Positions 9,957 to 19,080 of a stretch of DNA of 64,000 nt are shown here, piece by piece. How positions within the stretch are numbered: position 1 is the stretch's first letter; every line of letters begins with the position of its first letter. Source of the DNA: Flectonema sp. DT1601 (taxonomy: Eukaryota > Euglenozoa > Diplonemea > Diplonemida > Diplonemidae); NCBI GenBank assembly GCA_964019425.1, contig OZ025795.1, positions 1,306,001 through 1,370,000 on the forward strand, read 5' to 3'. The notes beneath the pieces were generated by a model. It searched no databases. It was given only the letters and a program-made list of their open reading frames with translations, and was not told where the DNA came from. The position numbers and the translations under genes are program-made.

Positions 9957-11681
9957 ATGGCCATGGAACAGCACCACCACCAGAAGGAAACCAACCTTCA
10001 AGGACAAGAAAAACAGTTGGAACAGCAACGCCAACACCAACAACAAGAACTGCAAAGTCAGTACCACCAACAACAGCAGCAACTGCAGAGCCATCATCAG
10101 CTGAAGGAAGCGGAAAACCTCCAGAAGGAGCAAAACCTACAGGCTCAACTCAAGGAGCGACACCAGCACCAACAGAAGGAATTGCAGAAGCAATACCGCC
10201 AACAACAACAGCAACTGGAAAGCCAACAGCAGAAGAAGGACGCCGAGTCTGAACAGCAAACACATCTGACTCGGTCACAACTACAGAAGGAGAAGGAATC
10301 CTTCCAGACAGAGAAGGAACGGCTCCACCTCCAGCTGGATCAGCAGTTGAAGAACGAGAAGGAGCACCTCCACCAACAACTCCAACAGAAGGAAGACGAG
10401 GTTCGTAAAGAAAAGTTAGCAGAGAGAATAGAACTCCAACAACTGCGAGATGAACTAACTCAACAAGAACAGAACATCCAACGACGTGAGGAAGAGGTGA
10501 ACCGAGGACAGCACCAACTACACCAACAACAACAACAACTAGAGCAGCAGCAACAGCAATCGCAACATCAGCAACTGGAACTACAACAACAACGGCAACA
10601 ACAGCAACAGCAACAACAGCATCAACAACTGGAACTACAACAACAACAACAACAGCACCAACAACAGCATCAACAACTGGAACTGGAACAACAACAACTA
10701 CAACAGCAACAGCAACTGCAACAACATCGACAACCGCAACAACAACCGCAACAGCAACCCGTACACTACATGCAACATCAACCGTATGCAACGTACGACA
10801 CCTACGCCCAGCAGCAGCAGTCTTCCCACTACGAAGGGCTACAACAGGAACTGAAGCGCGAAAGAGAGGAGAAGAGCGAACTACGCGAGATGCTCCGAAC
10901 TCTCCAACAACAACTGGACGGATTGAGAGAAGAACTCAAGGCCCAACATGCTGAGGCGAAGAGGCAGCAGGAAACGGCGGGACGAGAAGCGAGAGAGATG
11001 CAAGAACGTTTCTTGCTAGAACTGGAAGCGGAACGGGTCCAGATCAGAGGGCTCAACTCGCTGAGAGAAGAGGAAGAGGAACATCAGATGGACACCACCC
11101 CTGATCAGGAAGCAAATACGGAAGTGAAGCAAACGCCACCGGTGAAGCTGCCCCAAGACGGCATGAGGGAGCTGGACGCCTCACGCAAGAAGCTGATGAA
11201 AGAAATCAATGAAGGGCAGGTAGCCGGACGATCGGCCATCCAAGAGCAGATGGTCCGAGAGGCCGGGAGACTGGCGCAGACTCAGAAGAGCTGGGAGAAC
11301 GCAGCACGCAAGGAGCGATCCAGAGTGGATAACCTCTCGCTGGCACCGGAATACTGGCCAGAGGGAATGGCGATCACGAAGGAGCAGTACGACGCCGGTA
11401 CAAAGGGAGTACACCTCACCACCAGAGAGGAGGCAAGGAAGAGGATGTCGGGAACACCTCCGGGAGCCTGGGAAACGTTATCCCTGGTAACCCTGGAACC
11501 ACCATCAAGCACGGCCCAAAAAGTACAAGTGGTACTGAAGGAGACGACGAGCGACGGCGAGAAGAGAATTCTCAAGCAGCTCTGGATGACAACACTGGGA
11601 AGAGTGGTTGTACCATCCGGAACAGACGTCGTGCGGACGGAAAGCACGAGGGAGATGGTTGTCCGGGTGGACAAAAAATGA
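9957..11681 (+). CDS. LINE ORF1: Gln-rich coiled-coil protein
   Basis: The first in-frame ATG after the ribozyme is at 9957, though the frame is open from inside the LRR gene. The product begins with a charged helical region and then a very Gln-rich (CAA/CAG) coiled coil up to about base 10800. A mixed coiled coil follows to about 11060, then a compact region with Pro/Trp landmarks (APEYWPEGMAITKEQYDAG) that looks globular. ORF1 proteins of LINEs usually bind RNA and oligomerise by coiled coils, so a gag-like role is likely. A short alternative frame starts at ATG 9674 (25 codons). The frame stops at UGA 11679-11681, but coding character continues in the same frame beyond it, so the UGA may be read through or be a disabling mutation. 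Confidence 0.7.
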   Translation: MAMEQHHHQKETNLQGQEKQLEQQRQHQQQELQSQYHQQQQQLQSHHQLKEAENLQKEQNLQAQLKERHQHQQKELQKQYRQQQQQLESQQQKKDAESEQQTHLTRSQLQKEKESFQTEKERLHLQLDQQLKNEKEHLHQQLQQKEDEVRKEKLAERIELQQLRDELTQQEQNIQRREEEVNRGQHQLHQQQQQLEQQQQQSQHQQLELQQQRQQQQQQQQHQQLELQQQQQQHQQQHQQLELEQQQLQQQQQLQQHRQPQQQPQQQPVHYMQHQPYATYDTYAQQQQSSHYEGLQQELKREREEKSELREMLRTLQQQLDGLREELKAQHAEAKRQQETAGREAREMQERFLLELEAERVQIRGLNSLREEEEEHQMDTTPDQEANTEVKQTPPVKLPQDGMRELDASRKKLMKEINEGQVAGRSAIQEQMVREAGRLAQTQKSWENAARKERSRVDNLSLAPEYWPEGMAITKEQYDAGTKGVHLTTREEARKRMSGTPPGAWETLSLVTLEPPSSTAQKVQVVLKETTSDGEKRILKQLWMTTLGRVVVPSGTDVVRTESTREMVVRVDKK

Positions 11682-12620
11682 TCCGGAGAGAAGAGATTGT
11701 CGGAAGTGAAGCGCTCCCCGTTCAGAGCAACGGAGGAATTGAAGAAGATGCCGGGGTACGTCGATACGTACAACCCGCGGATCGGAGACCAGAGCGTCAC
11801 GGTGATGCTCAGGGTGAAGGTAGCCGAAGTGAAGAACTTCCTCCGAGAATCGGGGAAGGACGGCGTCTTCACCAAGGAAAAGGATCCGAGAGAGGAACGA
11901 GCAGTGAAGGCGGCGGTCATTTGGCTACCGAAGGACGAGACGCTCGGAATCGCTCGGGACAAGGCTGTAGAAGTCGATGGGGGGCTGGGACTCGTGGTAA
12001 ACGAACACGGACTCGGGCTTCGAGTGACCAGCTGGCAGGAAACGGCGGCGAGGGAGAAACTGCACCTGCCGGCTAAGCTACCGGAAACAAAGATCACGGG
12101 TATCCCGATCGGCACAACCACCGACGAAGCGATCAAGTGGCTGATCACGAAGGAAGGCTGGGAAGTGAGGAAGACGAAGGAAGGCGTACGGAACGGCATG
12201 CGATGGATGGTCGTCCGCGGTCCGGTGAGAACGCAGGAAACCATCACGGTGGATGGCGTCCTGTGCATGGTGGAGGCTGGGAAACAGAAGGAGGAAGTCG
12301 ACCCGAAACGGAAGGAGACCAAACGCCCGAATGCGACACCGACGAAACCAGAGAAAAGGCGTGACCCGACGGAGGGAACGGGAGGAAAGTGGTACACTCG
12401 ATTGGAGTTCATCGAGTTTCATGGGAAGAAGAAGGGACAACGCCTATGGTTAGAAGCCAGCAACCCAACACCAACTACGACGGCACCTACGAAGGCAGCG
12501 ACCGCAACGACGACAACGGAAAAGGAACCCAAGTCGACAAAAAAGAAGGAGAACAGCTCAGTGGACGAGAGATTGGACCGACTGGAACGTCTACTGATGG
12601 CGTTCATGGAACGGAATTGA
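11682..12620 (+). CDS. LINE ORF1 continuation, basic gag-like domain
   Basis: This is in frame with ORF1 after UGA 11679 and has no convincing start of its own (first codon used by frame analysis is TTG at 11697). It encodes about 312 residues: an alpha/beta region rich in Val, Lys and Arg (RIGDQSVTVMLRVKVAEVKN, then a stretch with TKEGWEVRKTKEGV), followed by a Thr/Lys-rich linker and a short terminal helix LDRLERLLMAFMERN. It probably continues the RNA-binding part of the gag-like protein. It ends at UGA 12618-12620, which is followed by C, a context known to favour read-through. Confidence 0.65.
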   Translation, partial: SGEKRLSEVKRSPFRATEELKKMPGYVDTYNPRIGDQSVTVMLRVKVAEVKNFLRESGKDGVFTKEKDPREERAVKAAVIWLPKDETLGIARDKAVEVDGGLGLVVNEHGLGLRVTSWQETAAREKLHLPAKLPETKITGIPIGTTTDEAIKWLITKEGWEVRKTKEGVRNGMRWMVVRGPVRTQETITVDGVLCMVEAGKQKEEVDPKRKETKRPNATPTKPEKRRDPTEGTGGKWYTRLEFIEFHGKKKGQRLWLEASNPTPTTTAPTKAATATTTTEKEPKSTKKKENSSVDERLDRLERLLMAFMERN

Positions 12621-14291
12621 CCGGCGGAGGACGGAAGGAACTGGGCGGAGACACGGAGACGTCTCCTGCTACAAGCTGGCGACGTTGAGAGGAACCCCGG
12701 ACCGAGACCACGAATCGATGGGCTCACCGTGGGAACAATCAATGTCACCACACTAGAAGGAAAAATAGATGCCATCACAGATCTGAACCTAGATCTGATA
12801 GCTCTACAGGAAACTTCTCTGACGGGCCCACAGCAACGCCAGATGAAAAAACAGCTCGGTGAGAGAGGATGGGAAGCGACGTTCGGGTTAGAGTGCAAAT
12901 TACTAACCGATGGGCAAAAGACGTGGACGGCGGCGGGAGGCGTGGCCATCTTGACGCGCACTGGTACACCGGTGAGAAGGATAAAACACGATCGGCTCGA
13001 CAACACAGGACGATTCGTACACGCGGGAGTGTCGTACGGAAATGGCAAGGTACTGCACGTTTTCTCGTTCTACGGAGACGTACGTTCGGCGGTCTACACG
13101 GAAGAGTTGATTGCGGAGATGCTCGTGGAAGCAGCAGCTCTGGGTGATGTTCCCGTATTGATAGCGGGGGACTTCAACGTCGAAACAACGGAATCGCCGG
13201 CGCTTCTGTCGGCTTTCGCACACGGACTCTGGATAGATGCCGCCGTCTCGATGGGAAACATGACACCGACAAGCGAAGCGGGAAAAGGACTTCGTAGAAT
13301 CGATGCTATTCTGATGAACCGCGGGGCGGCGACAGCAATCTCGAATGACACAACGATCCATGTGCATAAGAGTGAGCTGATCCCGACACACAAGCCGGTC
13401 ATCATTAGAAAGCTCAACATCTCACGTTACAACGAGAAGGCTCCTAGGCTGATAGTACCGAAACAGTTGGATACCTCCGAGACAACGGCCCCGAGTGAGG
13501 GGAAGGCCGAAAGGCAACTCCACTGGACGCGAGCTGTAGCGACGGAAGATCCTGACAAGATGCTGGAGGCGCTTGGAGAGATCATCGAAAGATACCTTCT
13601 GACGGGAAATCTGGAGATAAGTAACCCAGCCAAGTACAAGGGACGCGGGAAGAAGCGTGAGCCTGTGATGTGGACGAACGCGGCGAAACAAGACGGGAGA
13701 GGAGCGACGTGCAGGGAAACGCGAAGAAGACTGCAGAAGATACGTGTTCTGGAGGAAGTGATGAAAATCACAAAGCAACGCGATGGTCCGACGGTGCCGT
13801 CCCACGAAGTAATGAAACTCTGGAAAAAATTACGAAAACTCGATCCGACGACGGGATCCGAAATACCACAGACGGAGGAGCTTCGGATACTACTACAACA
13901 AGCGAGACAGGAGCAAGCGATAGAAAGCAAGAAGCTCCGAACTGAACGCATCCGCATGTGGAAACGGAATGTTGTCGACAATTGGAATGACGACCGCACG
14001 AAAGTTTTCCAGTGGATCAGGAACGTCGAGCAATCGAAGACTGTTCTGATGGAAAAGGCAGATGGAAGCTGGACGGCCAACTGCTCCGAGATGGATGAGG
14101 CCATGCACGCGGCATGGGACCCCATACTCAAAAAGTACTTATCAGACCCGGAACCAGACTGGATGAAGTTCGAAGAACGGTACAGCATCCTAACTACATC
14201 GAGGAACACCCGATGCGATGCGAAGATATCACCGGGGAGGACGTTGCAAAAGCCCTCAGAAGGACTAGCTCGCGCAAAGCAGCTGGGGTAG
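12621..14291 (+). CDS. LINE ORF2, N-terminal part: 2A peptide and AP-type endonuclease
   Basis: The frame is the same as the two upstream parts. It opens with about 14 residues and then the 2A motif. After it comes an exonuclease-endonuclease-phosphatase domain of LINE type: INVTTL near the start, LQET with the catalytic Glu, VLIAGDFN at about 13160, RRIDAIL at about 13300 and a terminal THKP in place of the usual SDH. This enzyme nicks target DNA to prime reverse transcription. There is no ATG between the UGA at 12618 and the 2A motif. A linker rich in Lys/Arg follows. Near 14190 coding moves to the -1 frame (RT part), and this frame ends at TAG 14289-14291. Confidence 0.82.
   Translation, partial: PAEDGRNWAETRRRLLLQAGDVERNPGPRPRIDGLTVGTINVTTLEGKIDAITDLNLDLIALQETSLTGPQQRQMKKQLGERGWEATFGLECKLLTDGQKTWTAAGGVAILTRTGTPVRRIKHDRLDNTGRFVHAGVSYGNGKVLHVFSFYGDVRSAVYTEELIAEMLVEAAALGDVPVLIAGDFNVETTESPALLSAFAHGLWIDAAVSMGNMTPTSEAGKGLRRIDAILMNRGAATAISNDTTIHVHKSELIPTHKPVIIRKLNISRYNEKAPRLIVPKQLDTSETTAPSEGKAERQLHWTRAVATEDPDKMLEALGEIIERYLLTGNLEISNPAKYKGRGKKREPVMWTNAAKQDGRGATCRETRRRLQKIRVLEEVMKITKQRDGPTVPSHEVMKLWKKLRKLDPTTGSEIPQTEELRILLQQARQEQAIESKKLRTERIRMWKRNVVDNWNDDRTKVFQWIRNVEQSKTVLMEKADGSWTANCSEMDEAMHAAWDPILKKYLSDPEPDWMKFEERYSILTTSRNTRCDAKISPGRTLQKPSEGLARAKQLG
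12663..12704 (+). other. 2A ribosome-skipping peptide
   Basis: The translated motif LLLQAGDVERNPGP matches the 2A consensus D-V/I-E-x-N-P-G-P with the usual upstream hydrophobic helix. Skipping would occur between the codons at 12699 (Gly) and 12702 (Pro), separating the upstream polypeptide from the endonuclease-RT protein. Trypanosome L1Tc and ingi and some animal LINEs carry 2A at the N-terminus of this same protein. Confidence 0.92.
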
Positions 14292-15978
14292 ACGGCTTCA
14301 GGATATCGGAGCTCAAGTCGCTACCGGAGGACATGATTCAGATGATAGCGGAATTCTACAACATAGTGGAGAGAACACACTGGCCGGAAGCACTTCTCAC
14401 GGCACTGGTGTCGGCCATACCCAAAGGGGCAGGGACGAAACTACTGGAGCAGAGACCCATTACGGTGACATCCGCACTTTACAGACTATGGGGCTGTATA
14501 CGTATGGAAAAGGATGTAATGGAGTGGCAAGAGAAGTGGGCTCACGACGGGCAGTACGGCTACCGGAAGGGGAGATCTACGCTCGACCTCAGCTGGAAGA
14601 TAGCACTAGACGTGGAACACGCAACTCTCTACGGAGAAGAGATTGCTGGAGTGACCACGGACTTCAGGAAGTGTTTCGACCTGATCCCGCACGACATCCT
14701 CCTGAAATTGGTGAAGGAATTGGGCCTCGGTGATAAGATCCTGAGAACTGTGACGGATGTCTACCGGCGACTCAGAAGGAGATTCAAGTTCCCGAGCGGC
14801 GTCGGAGAAGAATTTGCCACCACCAACGGAATACTGCAAGGATGTCCGCTCAGCGTGGTGCTCTTCAATGCGCTGAGCTCGATACTCAGCAAAGCAATCG
14901 AGAGGGAAGCCGATGTGACGCCCGGATCGTATGCGGACGACCTGACGTTGTTTGGATCACGAACGAAGCTACAAGAAGGCGTAGAAGTCGTTGCGGAGTT
15001 CTGCACCCTGACCGGACAAGAACTCGCACCTCAGAAGTGCAAGTGGTTCTCGAACAGAGACCAGGGCCAGACCAACATCACAATGGGGGACACAACACTG
15101 GACTTCGATGACAGTGTCGATATCGTGGGATGCCACCTCAGTATGAAAGGAACCACCAAGCAGATGGGGAGGATCACGGAAGAAGTGCTCGATAGAGCGA
15201 GGCGAATCCGGTTACTTCCGCTCAGATATCAAGCGAAGGAACAGATAGCTGCAGCTAGTGTCATGCCCAAGGCGCTCTTCGGAACGGCACTGTACGATCC
15301 CGATGCGACGCGACTCGGACTGCTGAGAAGAGCAATGGCAACGGGGATTTTCCGGAAACTTGGAGGGAAAAGAACTAAGATGTCGCACACCATGGGCCTA
15401 ACGCTACTCTGCAAGGGACATTGTGTGGATCCCGCGACGTACATTAGGTACAATAGACTCCTTGCACTCACCAGAATGCTACCGAAGCTAACTGAGAGGA
15501 TACGCAGGGTATGGGAACACCTGCAAGAGCACACTGAAGCGACGAGAGGACCAGTCGGCCTCGCCCTGAGTACTCTGAAGGAACTTGGATGGGAATGGTC
15601 AACTTTCTCGGTCTTCGAAGGTCCGGGAGGGACGACCGAACACGGAAGGCTGGATGCGGGGCGCTGGCGGCACGATGTCAGAGAGGCGTGCAGGCGTTTC
15701 ACCTGGAACAAAACAATTGCGGAAACGAGACGGGTAAACCTGAGAGGTATTGAAGCGGGCATCGACCGGAAAGAGACCCTGAAGGTCCTGAAGGAAGGAA
15801 AGGGCGACCCCTACCTGCGCGGAGTAGTGAAGCACTGCCTCCTGGACAACGTGTACACTGGCTCGATGAAGGCGGGAAACAAGAACTGCGCGCACTGCGA
15901 GGAGGTTGACGACGTAGAGAGTACATCTGTTGACTTGTGAAACTTTGAATGAGGAAACTAAAGAACCTGACAATGTAG
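14190..15978 (+). CDS. LINE ORF2, C-terminal part: reverse transcriptase and zinc finger
   Basis: The open frame covers 14114-15940, with meaningful sequence from about 14190 (HPNYIEEHPMRCEDITGEDV). Reverse transcriptase blocks are in order: SRKAAGVDGF, AIPKGAG with RPITVTS, YRKGRSTLD, motif A TTDFRKCFD (about 14650), motif B GILQGCPLSVVLF (about 14830) and motif C YADD (14930-14941). The thumb and a Trp/Arg-rich region follow. The C-terminal finger starts as CAHCEEVDDVE and, after a shift near 15915, ends as HLLTC in the next frame, with a stop at 15976-15978; this gives the CCHC pattern usual at LINE C-termini. No RNase H is present. Confidence 0.88.
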
Positions 15979-16630
15979 TGACACATACTCAACAGGAGCT
16001 GATTGAATTATTAAATTAATAAAAAGGATCGTTTAGAATATGTAAAGACTGGAGTTAGGAAATATTTATTATAGACTCAGTAGATGAGGTAATACGAAAG
16101 GACAAAATCCAACTACTCTGAATTCTTGAAAAATGAGGAACCCAAAACCTTTGACTTCACTGCTATGTATAGCAACCCAAAGCAGAGAAGCGTTGGTGGA
16201 ATCATTTTTAAATTTTCGGGTAAGAAACATATTGCAGAGCACGTGGAAAAATCCAAGACTTTTTTTTTACAGATGGAGGGGCTTTTAACCCAATTATACT
16301 TCACCCCCCTCTCAGGAATTACCGAACAAGATTAAAGGCTCAATTGTATTTTTTTAATATTCTGATTTAGTACAACTATCTTATAATAATCTCATATTGT
16401 TACCCCAACCAGAGACTAATCTTGTACATTTAGCAGATAGTATGTTCCGACACTTATGTTGTTGTGTAAGGTTTGTTTTCTTTTACTCTTTTTCTTATTG
16501 TGTTATTATCTCATAACGTTTTTTATATAATGTATTCTGTCCGATCACTATGTGTAATTTCTTTCCTACAAACCAAACTACCACCAACAGAGGGATCTCT
16601 GGGGGTGCAAAGGTGGATCCGCCTACTGCA
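15979..16630. other. LINE 3' end and spacer
   Basis: The LINE 3' untranslated sequence probably ends at the A-rich run near 16017-16025. After it lies AT-rich DNA with one 68-codon open stretch (about 16126-16335) that I do not recognise; it has no good start or homology that I can name. The missing half of UBL-LRR copy 2 is not here. A T-rich tract and AG at 16589-16590 may be the acceptor for the next gene. Confidence 0.5.
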
Positions 16631-17752
16631 ATGGCACGTAAAACTTATGATGAACAGGAATTAGTGCTCAGCAGAGAGCCACCATTGTCATTGATTGTTT
16701 TTAGACATCAGGTTCAGGGAGTAGAATGTCGTTCATTTGTGACATCTGGACTTATGAAGTTCTCTCATCGTGAAATTGTTTTCACATTTAAATTGACGGA
16801 TAAACAGATTAAACAATCTAAGATAACTGAAGAGTTTGAAGTTAATAAGGATGTACCAAATGGATTAGTAGATCTTGTTCATATTATAGTCGTGTATGCT
16901 TCTCAGGGGAAATTGGCAACTGGGGGTCGCATGACGAGATTACATCCAACTAATGGTCAGGGACTCTTTGGAAATAATTTTAGAGGAATTCTTTATTATC
17001 CATGTCAAGGTGAGCGATTTCCAGCAGGTGGTCTCCAAGCCTTTGCACTAACACATGCCGAGATAGAAATAGTAGATCGTGTTGGGCCAGTTAGGTTTAT
17101 GTCTTCGTTGGGGCAAGCACATCGTCAATTCCCAACTGTTCCATGGATTGATACTGAACGATCAGCAATGTTAGGAACCAAAAAATGGCTTGAATCGTCG
17201 TTAATCAGAGAATTAGGTTTGTCCTCATCGATTGCATCAACATTTATATGTCTCCAAACCCAATTACCTGGTGCACCAGTGGTATCTTCAAATACAACAA
17301 ATGGTTGTCATGATTACACTTGGGATCGTAGCAATTCTAGTCAAAGAGCAGTGTTAATTTATAGCAAAGATCTGTGCTCTTACTTGGAAGAAAATAGAAT
17401 GGAATCTCCACGAAAGACATCTTTTGGTTTGTTTTCATTTCCCACCAGAGATGTCAGTCACATTCTGACTTATCCTATCACATCTGCTGATCGCTCTAAC
17501 AATAATATAGATGCAATTATGGGTGGGAACTATAGAGACACTGGGGTAACGAGTATGTTGGGAAATTTTTTCTTGTTTACAGAAAGTAATAATACTCCTC
17601 AGGGTGCTGTGAAAGTCGAAGATGGTTTTTGCATTTTTGTTCCCTCTGTCGAACGTATCATTGACGCAATTATCAACAAAGAGAACGTGAAAATTGAGGC
17701 ATCCGATGAGGCAATGCCACTACACCTGGTGTATCTAAAAGACAACCAATAA
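16631..17752 (+). CDS. DUF3480-like protein (SARA C-terminal domain type)
   Basis: The frame is open from an ATG at 16550, but an acceptor-like CAACAG at 16585-16590 and the start of conserved-looking sequence favour ATG 16631 (MARKTYDEQELVL), giving 373 residues. The order of motifs (SGLMKFSHREIVFTFKL, then GLFGNNFRGILYYP, then VGPVRFMSSLGQAHRQFP, and a C-terminal VKVEDGFCIFVPSVERI) resembles, from memory, the DUF3480 region at the C-terminus of the endosomal FYVE proteins SARA/endofin. There is no FYVE finger here. No signal peptide or membrane segment is visible. The gene is intact. The family call is tentative; a role on endosomal membranes would be inference only. Confidence 0.5.
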   Translation: MARKTYDEQELVLSREPPLSLIVFRHQVQGVECRSFVTSGLMKFSHREIVFTFKLTDKQIKQSKITEEFEVNKDVPNGLVDLVHIIVVYASQGKLATGGRMTRLHPTNGQGLFGNNFRGILYYPCQGERFPAGGLQAFALTHAEIEIVDRVGPVRFMSSLGQAHRQFPTVPWIDTERSAMLGTKKWLESSLIRELGLSSSIASTFICLQTQLPGAPVVSSNTTNGCHDYTWDRSNSSQRAVLIYSKDLCSYLEENRMESPRKTSFGLFSFPTRDVSHILTYPITSADRSNNNIDAIMGGNYRDTGVTSMLGNFFLFTESNNTPQGAVKVEDGFCIFVPSVERIIDAIINKENVKIEASDEAMPLHLVYLKDNQ

Positions 17753-17762
17753 GCTTTAGAAC

Positions 17763-18107
17763 AGACTCTCATCTTATTATGCGGCTTTTCTTTCCAGCCG
17801 ACGCTAAGAAGCAGAGAAGAGATGTTCGAGAAAAAAAGGAAAAAAAGAAAGAACAAGATCTCCGTTTAATCAGTAGATTGGTTATAAATCTGAAGATCAC
17901 TACATCTTCAGTAATAAATTGATATGCAAATAGTTGTTCATTCTTTGAACGTATTTAAGAATGAAAACCACTTCAACTTTTATCATTTTATAAAAGACTC
18001 TTATCTCGTTGTGCGGCTTTTGTTTTTTTCCAGCCGACGTTGAGAAACTGAGAAGAGATTTCCGAGAAGGAAAAAAGAAAAGAAAAAGATCTCCGTTTAA
18101 TCGGTAG
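17763..18107 (+). repeat. Tandem 3'-UTR repeats with conserved hairpin
   Basis: Copy 1 (17763-17876) and copy 2 (17995-18107) share an opening ATCT(T/C)(A/G)TT block, a hairpin CGGCT...AGCCG (17782-17786 with 17796-17800; 18014-18018 with 18032-18036), a GAGAAGAGAT block, an A-rich stretch and GATCTCCGTTTAATC. The stem is identical while loop length differs. They lie just after the DUF3480-like stop, so they may be 3'-UTR elements of that mRNA. Confidence 0.7.
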
Positions 18108-18389
18108 CTTGAGCGAACCTTCCAAAGAACTTTCATAAAAAGTCGATTGATGCCATATTTTGTTATCTCGTCTCGTACAAGGTTGCAATTCTTGGCTTCC
18201 TCACAGGTTATAGAGTTTTACTCGGTTTAGTAGGGATTAATTCTCTATCCAAACATATAGTTGGTCCGGCGCGGTTATGACCATAAACTGACTGTCATTT
18301 TACCTGATCCTTTTGTTTTCATTTCTTGCTAAGTGATATGGCTATGTATTGCCCAATTTTTGTCGCAGTACAATCATAATGCTTTAGAC

Positions 18390-18432
18390 AACTGAGGGGT
18401 GAACGATCCTCGGTATCGTTCACCCCTCAGTT
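18390..18432. repeat. Perfect 18-base inverted repeat
   Basis: Arm AACTGAGGGGTGAACGAT (18390-18407), spacer CCTCGGT, then the exact complement (18415-18432). A mismatch-free 18-pair stem is unlikely to persist by chance in this AT-rich spacer. It may be a mobile-element end, a recombination product or a transcribed hairpin. Confidence 0.85.
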
Positions 18433-18545
18433 CAGTAGGTGGGCATATGGCACATCAGGTCGTATTATAAAGTAAGATGCTGAATAAGGAATAAGAAGGG
18501 TTTTTTTAATTTTCTTGACCTTCTCCTCCACTCCCAGATCATTTC

Positions 18546-18680
18546 TCTTTTATTTTCTTTAGTTGTTTTCAAGCTGTTAGCCTCTGGGCAAGGTGGAAGC
18601 TGGGGGTTGATCACTACCAGCCGAACCTATAAAACTACAATCTTCGCGATTGGGTCCCTGCTGATGCGGGCTACCCAACG
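18546..18680 (+). repeat. R1-family repeat
   Basis: Shares with 28641-28760 and 29066-29210 a TTTATTTTCTTTAGTTGTTT-like lead (copies here and at 29066), GTTAGCCTCTGGGCAAGGTGG, a variable paired stem (here GCTGG 18599-18603 with CCAGC 18617-18621), CCGAA..TATAAA, and a final GGGCTACCCA block. Strand is that of the written motif. Confidence 0.75.
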
Positions 18681-18979
18681 TGTTTATTGTCCTACGAATT
18701 TTTGCATTTAATTGAATTTATTCGGATCGATCCAGTGTGGTTCGATCCGAGTCGATTCAAAAAAAAAAAAAAAAAAAAAGGGCTGCTGCCAAATCTATCT
18801 TCAATATTTAATGCTCTACGAGTGGTTTTAGTATATTATCAGTGAATTTATTTATATCCTATTTTAATTTTTTATTTATTTATTTATTTATTAGTTCGAA
18901 GTAGTTTAATAAGCAAGGCGAAGTGGAATGTTAGATTTCAGTAATCTTTCTGTCGAAGCTATTTCAACTATCCATGCTG

Positions 18980-19080
18980 AGTCTTCGGATATGGCTACGG
19001 ATTGGGTCCTCTGTTGCTGTGAGTTGCTCTCTTAGTAGAGTACTCATAGTATAGAGCAACGTTGGATTATATAAGTAGCT
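18980..19080 (+). repeat. R2-family repeat
   Basis: Contains GGATTGGGTCCTCTGTTGCT, then a nested hairpin (TGAGT with ACTCA, inner GCTCT with AGAGT) and AGAGCAACGTTGG. Related copies are at about 30130-30235 and 31575-31680. Confidence 0.75.

Larger units (their letters stand above)
9595..16025 (+). mobile_element. LINE with 5' HDV-like ribozyme, 2A peptide, endonuclease and RT
   Basis: A non-LTR retrotransposon of about 6.4 kb is inserted in UBL-LRR copy 2, same strand. In order it has an HDV-like ribozyme (9595-9662), a Gln-rich coiled-coil ORF1 ending at UGA 11679, an in-frame continuation to UGA 12618, a 2A peptide, an AP-type endonuclease, a reverse transcriptase and a C-terminal CCHC finger. 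No RNase H domain is visible. It is clearly GC-richer than the host genes, with different codon use. The body carries two in-frame UGA codons and two apparent frame shifts (about 14190 and 15915), so this copy is probably inactive unless UGA is read through. Ribozyme plus 2A is the combination known from trypanosome L1Tc. The 3' end is placed at an A-rich stretch near 16025. Target-site duplication is unclear: GATCGCTT at the 5' flank versus GATCGTTT at 16027 is only a weak candidate. Confidence 0.9.

Noticed and set aside
11678-12076. A frame starting at the ATGA overlap with the ORF1 stop, which could be a reinitiated protein.
   Set aside because: Its Arg/Gly/Ser-rich product has no fold-like pattern, while the other frame of the same DNA reads as a good protein that continues ORF1.
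9661-12440. Long reverse-strand open frames opposite the LINE (for example 10150-10791 and 11282-12412).
   Set aside because: They are shadows of the Gln-rich and GC-rich + strand frames: the 10150 frame is a Val/Ala repeat complementary to CAA/CAG codons.
16126-16335. A 68-codon frame after the LINE, with FDFTAMYSN reminiscent of a reverse-transcriptase motif.
   Set aside because: Only one short motif, followed by unrelated sequence; not enough to call an element.
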